Of a stretch of DNA of 64,000 bases, positions 56,540 to 64,000 are shown piece after piece. A program made the translations under genes and the position numbers. The stretch lies in the NCBI RefSeq assembly GCF_021155775.2, contig NC_060232.1, positions 24,125,922-24,189,921 on the forward strand. Reading direction: 5' to 3'. The notes beneath the pieces were generated by a model. The model was not told the origin of the DNA. It did not search any database and worked only from the letters and a program-made list of their open reading frames with translations. Source of the DNA: Neodiprion pinetum. Its lineage: Eukaryota; Arthropoda; Insecta; Hymenoptera; Diprionidae. How positions within the stretch are numbered: position 1 is the first letter of the stretch; every line of letters begins with the position of its first letter.

Positions 56540-59460
56540 GGTAACGTTACTAAATTTTCTTAACGCCTTGACTTTTGAAACCACGCAAATGTAAAAATAT
56601 CTTCCAGAAATACATTGCAAAAATGCTTTAAATTACTTTTTAAATTGTATATTCACGTCTTTATTGAATTAGGATATCAGTGCGTTGTACAAAAATATAA
56701 ATATTCATGGTTCTAAATCTAAGCGTAATTCAAAAATTACAAATCATGTCCAGTTATTGAAAAAATTGTCATAAAAAGTTAGACTATTGTATGTATACTT
56801 ACAAGTATCATTAATATGTATATATTTTCGTGAATAGTTCATATATAGTATTTAATTAGCTGAGGCACTAACTTCTCATTGAGTAATAGTTTTGGGAGTA
56901 TAACATTATAATTATTAGTCCGTCAAGCTTTGCAATATATCAATATATAATGGTCGAGAATATTTAGCAGCTTAGGTATTCACCTGAAAAAGTGAATAAT
57001 TTAATAAAACGTGATTGAAAAAGTCCATTGCGAAAATTCATCTACCTTAGGAATAAAAATGATTAAAAAAGTATTCAGCCATCATTTATTGGATAAAAAT
57101 CTTGCTGTAAATTTTGGCGCGTAGAAGTTCAAAATTGAACAGTTACTGTCATGATTCATTTGCTCAAATAACCTGCCTGTTTTCAATCACTCATAAGTTA
57201 CTATTTAATTTTTATTTGTACAAGATTACCATCTCTATTGTTTTCTATTAAATTTAACAGAATTACATCTCTAGGCCATTAAACAGGTCTTTCGATCAAT
57301 GAAAATATTTTATCTGGGCAAACAGACAATATGAAAAACCCTGGATATTGATATCCCTCATGATTATTAAGTTATTGTACAAGTAGACAGAGAAACGCTC
57401 AAACACATGGTATAAATCGCTTAAATCATCTTTGAATCTGCCTTTCAGGTACTACTTGGTTATTTAATATAAAAACAAGTCACAAAGTATGTCACTAATG
57501 CAGCAAGCGGTACAACAAACTGATTAGAATGCACCAATGGTCCTGTGTTGCAGCCGTCCTTGTTATCGCATGTGCAATATTCCATGGGTATATTGTCGTT
57601 CGATGTGCTCATCACACAGGATCTTGCATCCCCTGCGATATCCGGCACTCTCATCCGCGCACAGCGACGAAAGTATATCCACTTTCCGTTCACTAAATAT
57701 ATAAATATTCAACAATTAGTTATTGGTGAGTCAATTTGATTGACGATCAACAGAAGCCATACTATTGAATGAATCTTTATGGTTTTGATAGAGTTTCGCT
57801 TTCCAAATTTGGAGTAACTACAGCAACAGAAAATTAATACGAAACTTAATAAAGCTGCTGATGAAACGAGTTTTGGTCACACTGTTAAATATTCATCGAT
57901 AGGGTTTCACTCGATTACAAACTGAGGAATAGAATAAATGATGGTCTCAAATCAGTTCAATAATCTCACAATCAGAAGAATATAGTGTTATGGAAATTCA
58001 GAAAATACGAACCGGCGAGTGATTGAGTAAATACATTCTAATCATTTTGCATTTATTCCAGTTTGCTATGAGATGGGTCCGCAATACCAGTCAACGAAAA
58101 CTACTCTGGGAAAGTGAATTCCTTCTAATCATGGTTCAACCAATTTCGTAAAGAAATGAAGGTATTCTGCTTTGCGTGACTAGGTTGAGCAATACTATTG
58201 TTACAATTTTATTTTATTACCGTATTGGTCTGAATATAAATCGACCCCTAATCTTACGATTTAATTTTAGGGTTTCCTTGTAAACCGAAGATAACTCGAT
58301 TTTATGAGATAATGACTTATTATGTCAAGCATATTTGATGATTGATGTTGCATTTTTGCATATACATTGCATCAGTAAAACTTGAGACTACGATGTAAAT
58401 ATCGGATTTTTCATTCACCGAGACTTTGGACTGATGCAATTCGAAAAAAATTGAAGTTTGAGTTTTTACAATTCATGATTTCATTAATCAAATTTCACAA
58501 CAATTGGTCAATAACGATTTTTCTTTCGTTGAAGCAATTTTTCAAAAATAAACTGTATATAAGTGGGCCCTGCGTACAAGTCGAGTACAGATTCTGAGAA
58601 AGAAATCTGCAACCAAAACCTCGAGTTTTATTCATGCCAATACGGTACATCAATTTTCTACTTAATTCTGTTAAATTTCTCCGTATCATTGTCATACCAA
58701 AACGATTATGTTTAACGTTCAACTAACGCTGAATTATCAATAGCATTGAGTAACCATGATCTATTATTAACGACTTACGGCTAGAAAAACTAGTTCTTAG
58801 TAGGATATGGTTACTAAACGTTATTAAGCATCGCACCTAACAAATTAATCAGAAGCTAAGAGATTACTCATGAGTAACTCATTATCAGGATTTCTTGCAA
58901 TTCTTAAAATTTGGCACAGTTCACTGATAGTATAAATTAGGGTGTAATACCTCGTTTCACTAGCTGCATTCAGCTCTCATTAAAGTTCTAATGAGCATGA
59001 GCCTAAAGCTAGCAGCCAGAGTTAGCAGCTAAACGTGTTCAACTTTTGCAAATAGAAAAATGCAATTTTATCCTCATTCTATGTAAAAGTATAGAGGATT
59101 CAAGGTATTTCACAAACTTTTGATTTTCGGACTTCACTAAATTATTCGAATGAGCATTAGAAAGTTCATGTACTAATTCTGGCTGGTAGCTTCAGCCTCG
59201 TCCAATGAGTTGTTGAAGTTAGCTGTGACCTGCAATTGATAAAATTTCCGCTTAATATATGTATTGTCACCTTTTTGTCGGCTTTTTTCGCACATCGTAG
59301 GTGTCACACCCGGTAAATGCTCCAGAGGTTGTTCCCGATTGCAGTCGGTAATCGGAACGGTTGTATTATCAAACGGATCGGCACATTTAGGATCATAATC
59401 CGACCTGCATACCCAGCATTTTATACCGAGTCCTAAAATTTGATAACAATAGATGAGAAC
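56540..59460. repeat. Tandem duplication, copy 1 (contains the first Ly6 gene)
   Basis: From GTAACGTTAC at 56,541 onward the sequence aligns with 61,462 onward, covering 3' flank, exons, introns and small words alike. The offset changes from about 4.92 kb at the left edge to 4,995 bp at exon 3 and 4,607 bp at exon 2, so indels have accumulated. Copy 1 has about 390 extra bases in intron 2. Confidence 0.9.
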
Positions 59461-59732
59461 GTGATAAGTGGAAGCATAAAGTTAAGCCTTTCAGCATAAG
59501 ACGATACATTTTTCCAACGCTCTACTGACGATTGGATTGAAGAGCGAAAAACCATGTTTGTGTTCCACTATAGAACGCACCCACTTTTATCAAACGAACG
59601 TATCTACATTTATTCACACGATGCGTTTAATTCGGCGCGCCCAATGATTCGTTGTCATGTATTTTTACCTTCGTGGATGCAAGTGGCCAGGACGATGATA
59701 AGTAACGGAAGTAACTTCCAGTTCGAACCCAT
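57460..59732 (-). CDS. GPI-anchored Ly6 protein of the quiver/sleepless type, paralogue 1, three exons
   Basis: Exons on the minus strand are 59,669-59,732, 59,271-59,432 and 57,460-57,692, with consistent phases and GT-AG borders, giving 152 residues. Residues 1-21 are a signal peptide (KLLPLLIIVLATCIH). The Ly6/three-finger domain starts GIKCWVCRSDYDPKCADPFD and contains ten cysteines, ending in the diagnostic YCTCDNKDGCN. The C-terminus is a hydrophobic tail (VVPLAALVTYFVTCFYI), as in GPI-anchored proteins. Insect relatives modulate ion channels or septate-junction assembly; the specific role here is unknown. Positions usually conserved in the family, CRKI and GEPGIGGDERFC, read CEKS and RVPDIAGDARSC, so this copy is the more diverged of the pair. 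A minus-strand AATAAA is at 57,211-57,216. Confidence 0.88.
58050..58475. other. Intron segment present in copy 1 but absent from copy 2
   Basis: Copy 2 joins CATTTATTCCAGTT directly to the ATTTCATTGTTCAAATTTC region, while copy 1 has about 400 extra bases between them. The extra stretch holds TACCGTATTGGTCTGAATAT (58,218-58,237) followed by AAATCGACCCC. This resembles termini of ISL2EU/Harbinger-type elements as I remember them, but I cannot define both ends. Confidence 0.4.
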
Positions 59733-61460
59733 TTTTACCTTCGGCACAACTGAATTATGTATGGCACAAGTCGAAAGTAATTTACTCCGGTCGTTTACTC
59801 GCCGTAAGACACGAATCTGGTCAGGTCATCTGACTTTCTACGCCGCACTGTTCGGTTGGTCTAAACTTGCAGCCTGCGCGTCGTGTTGGCAATGAGTGTA
59901 AAGGTCGCAAGACATTATGTCGGACGCTCGTTAGCCACCGCTGTTTGGTTGGCTGAAGATGTAAAAACACTGCTAGTCTAATGGGCTTTCCGTAACCGAA
60001 ATTTAACGATATAAATTCATCGTCAATCGGTGTCCTATGCGTGGCGCAGCTTAAGTCGGTAAACGGTCTGTACGTGAAGCCGACAAGAATTAATGTTACC
60101 ATCACTCAACGAATCTACCCAGATGGATGATAGTGTTGAAATGACCGCTGATTGACATTTTTGTGTATCGCCTGTATACCTGTATAACTGTGCAAATTCA
60201 TTTCAGTCAAATTCAGCAATGTTTATCTACCTACATCTCAGTCAGATCGACAATTAGCTATTTTCGTATCAAGGGTGTAAATCGTTACGCCCGTGATGCA
60301 AACAATATTTTTCGGCCTACTATGGCGAAACAGTACATTGCGTATAAAAGGCGGAAAGGAGGCGATTTTGCCCGGTGTGAAGTTGGCCACACGAACGAAG
60401 CGAGGGCGGCCTTCACACGAGTCAAATCGCATTCCGTCCGTGGTGCGAAACACTTTTTGTCCGATTCTTTTGAAACGCGGCATTTCATGCATGTAAAGCA
60501 GGCGGGAAGTAGCGAGTTTCAGGGCAATTCCGAAGCGTGCGGACAAGGATTTTCCACCCTCTAGAGCCGGACCATTATAAATACGTGCGAAGAAATTCTC
60601 GGGTTATCTTCTTGCCGTTTTCGGTACTCTTTTCACTGCAGGTGGTTACAAACCACATATCCCTTTTTGAACAGTCTCTTCAACTGTTTCAAGTTCACCT
60701 TTCGGACACGTAACAATATAATAAATTCTCACTTCTTGAAATTAAATAAATGAGCAACAGTGCAAAATGTAGCTATACTCGCTTCAACTTCCTTTGATGC
60801 AGAATGGCAGATTATAACTATGTGTTTCGGCAAAGTAGCGATGTAAGAGTTCAAGCGAATGTCAATCGCGATTTCGAGTCAATCTAACACAATGTCATGT
60901 ATGTGGTACGTAAAGCTGACAGGATAAAAATTGAATTTACGGATAATATTGCGTTGTAAATAGGATTTAATGATTTAAAAGCCAACGGATTATTCACCTT
61001 GAAAATCAGTTATCGAAAAACAACCGTCGAGAACCTCATGATAGATTTATTTTTATTATTCATTTTTATATTTGTTCAAGCCCCTTCATAATTTTCCTCA
61101 ATTGAAACCCAATTACCGCTTCCAAATTTTTGGAAAAACTCAGAAAATAGGTTCGGCCATCTACATATCTTCAACGTGCTTCTAGCAAAGAGAAAAGTGT
61201 TTCAGAATTTTTCGGATATTCTCAAGACTGGAACCATTGAAGTTTTCCAACATTTTTCAAAAATATTTGTAACTCTTCGTTGACTTTGTAAAGAACTTTG
61301 AAAATATAAATTGAGCATCTTAGAGATACTATTGTCGCCTACAAAAGATCTGATATATTCAAGTAAATATAAACGACACCTACACATTCATGTATTTGAT
61401 TGACATTTAGTTTTCCGTTGTATAATTTCGGCACTCATTTATTGTGCGAGATTACCCAGA
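59733..61460. other. Spacer between the two Ly6 duplicates
   Basis: Holds the presumed promoter of paralogue 1 and the region beyond the 3' flank of paralogue 2. A GC-richer patch at 60,240-60,600 has overlapping open frames on both strands but none resembles a family. No RNA gene recognised. Confidence 0.4.
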
Positions 61461-64000
61461 GGTAACGTTACAAAATTTCCTCAACTCTTGACATTTGAAA
61501 CCGCGCAAATGTATAAATATCTTTAAGAAATACATTGCAACAATGCTTTAAATTGCTATTTATATTATATATTCACGTCTTTATTGAATTAGAATATCAG
61601 TGCGTTGTACAAAAATATAAAAACGTCTTGTATAAATTCATTGTTCTAATTCTAAGCGTAATTCAAAATTAAAAATTATGGCCAGTTATTGAAAACATTT
61701 GTCACAGAAATTTCAAACGGAACAGATAAATATTGGGTCACCGAGCTAAGATAAATTATGCTCAACTTCTAGACTATTGTATTTATACTTACAAGTATCA
61801 TTGATATGTGTTATACTTTATTGAATAGTTCATACATAGTATTTAATTAGCCGAGGCACTAATTTCTCATTGAGTAATAGTTTTTGAAATGCAACATTAT
61901 AATTATCAGTGTGTCAAGCTTTGCTCTACATCTATATATAATGAATGGGAATCTTTAGCAGGTTTGATATCCACCTGACAAAGTGAATAATAAATAATAA
62001 AAGGTGATTGAAAAAGTTCATTGAGAAAATTTATGTACCTTAGAAATGAAAATAATTAAAAAAGTATTCAGCCATAATTTATTGAAGACAAATATTGCTA
62101 TAAAACTTGATATGTAGAAGTTCAAAATTGAACAGCTACTGTGACAATTCACTTGCTTCAATAAGCTGCCTCTTTTCAATTACTCATAAGTTCCTATTTA
62201 ATTTTTATTTGTACAAGATTATCATCTCCATTGTATTGCTATTTAAATTTAACGGAATTACATCTCTAGGCCATTAAACAGGTCTTTCCATCAATGAAAA
62301 TATTTTATCTGGGCAAACAGATAATATGAAAAACCTTGGAGGTTAATATCCCTTATGATTATTAAGTTATTGTACAAGTGGACGGATAAACGATCAAACA
62401 CGTGGTTCAAGTCTTTTAAATCATCTTTGCAGTTACCTTTCAAGTACTAATTGGTTATCTGATATAAAAACAAGTCGCAAAGTATGTCGCAAATGCAGCG
62501 AGCAGTACAGCAAACTGATTGGAATGCACCAATGGTCCTGTGTTGCAGCCGTCTTTGCTATTGCATGTGCAATATTCCATAAATATATTATAGGTCCCTG
62601 TGCGCATCAAACAGAACCTTTCATCCCCCGCGATACCTGGCTCTCCCATCCATGCACAGCTACGAAAGTATCTCCACTCTCCGTTCACTAAATATATAAA
62701 TATTCAACAATTAGCTATTGGTGAGTCAATTTGATTGATGGTCAACAGAAGCCATACTACTGAATGAATGTTTATTATTCTCATAGAGTTTCACTTTCAA
62801 AATTTGGAGTAACAGCAGTGATGGAGAATTAGTACGAGATTTAATAAAGTTGCTGATGAAACAAGTTTTGGTCACACTGATAAATCTTCATCGATAGGGT
62901 TTTAATCAATTAAAAACATCAGAATAGAAAAAATGGTGGTCTCAAATCAGTGGAGTAATCTCACAATCAGAAGAATATAGTCTCGGGAATTTAGAAAATA
63001 CGAACCAGTGAGTGATTGAGTAAATACATTCTAATCATTTTGCATTTATTCCAGTTCATCATTTTTAACATTTGTGATTTCATTGTTCAAATTTCACAAC
63101 AATTGGTTGATAACGAAGTTTTTTTAGTTGATGAAGCAATCTTTAAAAAACACCTAAATATAAGTGGACCCTGCTTACAAGTTGAGTACAGATTCTGAGA
63201 AGGAAATCAGCAAACAAAAACCTCAACTTTTGTTCAAGCCAATACAGTAGATCAATTTTCTACTTTTACTTGATAAATTTGATTCGAGTGATTGTCATAA
63301 CAACATAATGACAATGTTTGATGTACCGTAAGCATTTTCTATTATTACCAAATTACACTTTCAATCAGATCCTCTGAACTAACAGTAAATATTACCCAGG
63401 CCTATGCAAATCAGCTCTTCTTAGTAGGATATGGTTACTAAACGTTATTAAGCATTGAATCTGATAAACAAATTAATTGGAAGCTAAGAGTTTACTTTTA
63501 AGTTACTCAATATCAAGATTTCTTACAATTCTTAAAAATTGGCCCAGTTCTCTGAAGGTATTAATTAGGGTTTGATAACTCGTTTCACAAGCTGCATTCA
63601 AGTCTCATTAAAGTTCCAATGAGCATGAACATAAAGCTAACAGCCAGAGTTAGCAGCCAAACCTATTTAACTTTTCGGAAATGGAAATATGCAGTTTAGT
63701 TTTATCCTCATACTATAAAACTATTGGGGGTCGAAGGTATTTCACTGTTCTTTGATTATCAAACTTCACTAAGTTATTTGAATGAACATTAGAATGTTTG
63801 GCTGCTAGTTTCAGTCTCATCCAATGACTTGTGACCTATAGTTGATAAAACTTGCATACAATACATGTTATGTTCACCTTTTTGTCGGATCTTTCTGCAC
63901 ATCGTAGGTCTCACACCCGGTAAATGTTCCAGCGGTTCTTCTTGTTTACAGTCCGTAATTGGAACGGTTGTATTATCAAACGGATCGGCACACTTAGGAT
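61461..64000. repeat. Tandem duplication, copy 2 (continues past the window)
   Basis: Aligned with 56,540-59,395 through matching 3' flank, exon 3, intron 2 and exon 2. Identity by eye is high but with many substitutions and small indels, so the duplication is not very recent. Confidence 0.9.
62455..64000 (-). CDS. GPI-anchored Ly6 protein, paralogue 2, partial (5' end outside window)
   Basis: Exon 3 is 62,455-62,687 and exon 2 is 63,878 to beyond 64,000, with the same phases and borders as paralogue 1; the signal-peptide exon lies outside the window. The visible protein has the CADPFD start, MCRKIRQK at the exon 2 end, then RSCAWMGEPGIAGDERFC, EYCTCNSKDGCN and a hydrophobic C-terminal tail, as in quiver/sleepless-type Ly6 proteins. 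Its residues fit the family pattern better than those of paralogue 1, so this copy probably keeps the ancestral role. The likely minus-strand polyadenylation signal is TTTATT at 62,204-62,209. Confidence 0.88.

Noticed and set aside
60163..60564. 133-residue plus-strand frame and opposing frames in the Ly6 spacer
   Set aside because: Overlapping frames on both strands in a slightly GC-richer patch, no family resemblance and no splice partners.
1..64000. CRISPR array, tRNA, rRNA or well-known microRNA genes
   Set aside because: The regular arrays here are eukaryotic tandem repeats without unique spacers; no cloverleaf with a GGTTCGAATCC-like arm and no familiar microRNA seed-plus-hairpin was seen by eye. 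A covariance-model scan would be decisive.

Overview
The window is nuclear DNA from an insect. Genes are split by GT-AG introns, intergenic sequence is long and AT-rich, and several products belong to families with typical insect forms: a Nopp140 with alternative 'True' and 'RGG' tails, quiver/sleepless-type Ly6 proteins, and a Spaetzle/neurotrophin-like cystine-knot ligand. A hymenopteran such as a sawfly would fit, but that is an impression. No sequence here proves the order.

Layout. Bases 1-12,940 hold no gene I can support, only an NRF1-type promoter-like spot near 2.26-2.33 kb, an AT-rich tract at 8.45-11.4 kb and small inverted repeats. A two-exon MAD2 spindle-checkpoint gene lies on the minus strand at 13,118-13,870. 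Next comes the most striking object of the window, a 10.5-kb foldback-like element (14,803-25,346). It has long inverted arms, 115-bp and 165-bp tandem arrays of unequal length in the two arms, a G-rich/C-rich palindromic core, a nested 335-bp satellite array and a second, older right arm. No transposase is visible. From 25.7 to 32 kb there are dispersed repeats, an LTR-like fragment with a primer-binding-site-like sequence, a hAT-like MITE whose unoccupied site can be recognised 3 kb away, a THAP-domain gene (29,688-30,958) and a TA-flanked MITE.

On the plus strand follow Nopp140 (33,308-38,716, with two alternative last exons), a five-exon secreted cystine-knot gene (39,980-49,892, whose long first intron carries another MITE), and dihydroorotate dehydrogenase (54,640-55,819). 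The right end holds two tandem minus-strand Ly6/GPI genes (57,460-59,732 and 62,455 to the window edge) made by a duplication with an offset of about 4.6-5.0 kb.

Functionally the genes are unrelated neighbours: mitotic checkpoint (MAD2), nucleolar snoRNP chaperone (Nopp140), pyrimidine synthesis (DHODH), an extracellular ligand and membrane-anchored Ly6 proteins. No operon-like or co-regulated cluster is seen apart from the Ly6 pair. All exon joins were inferred by eye from splice signals, reading-frame phase and family resemblance.
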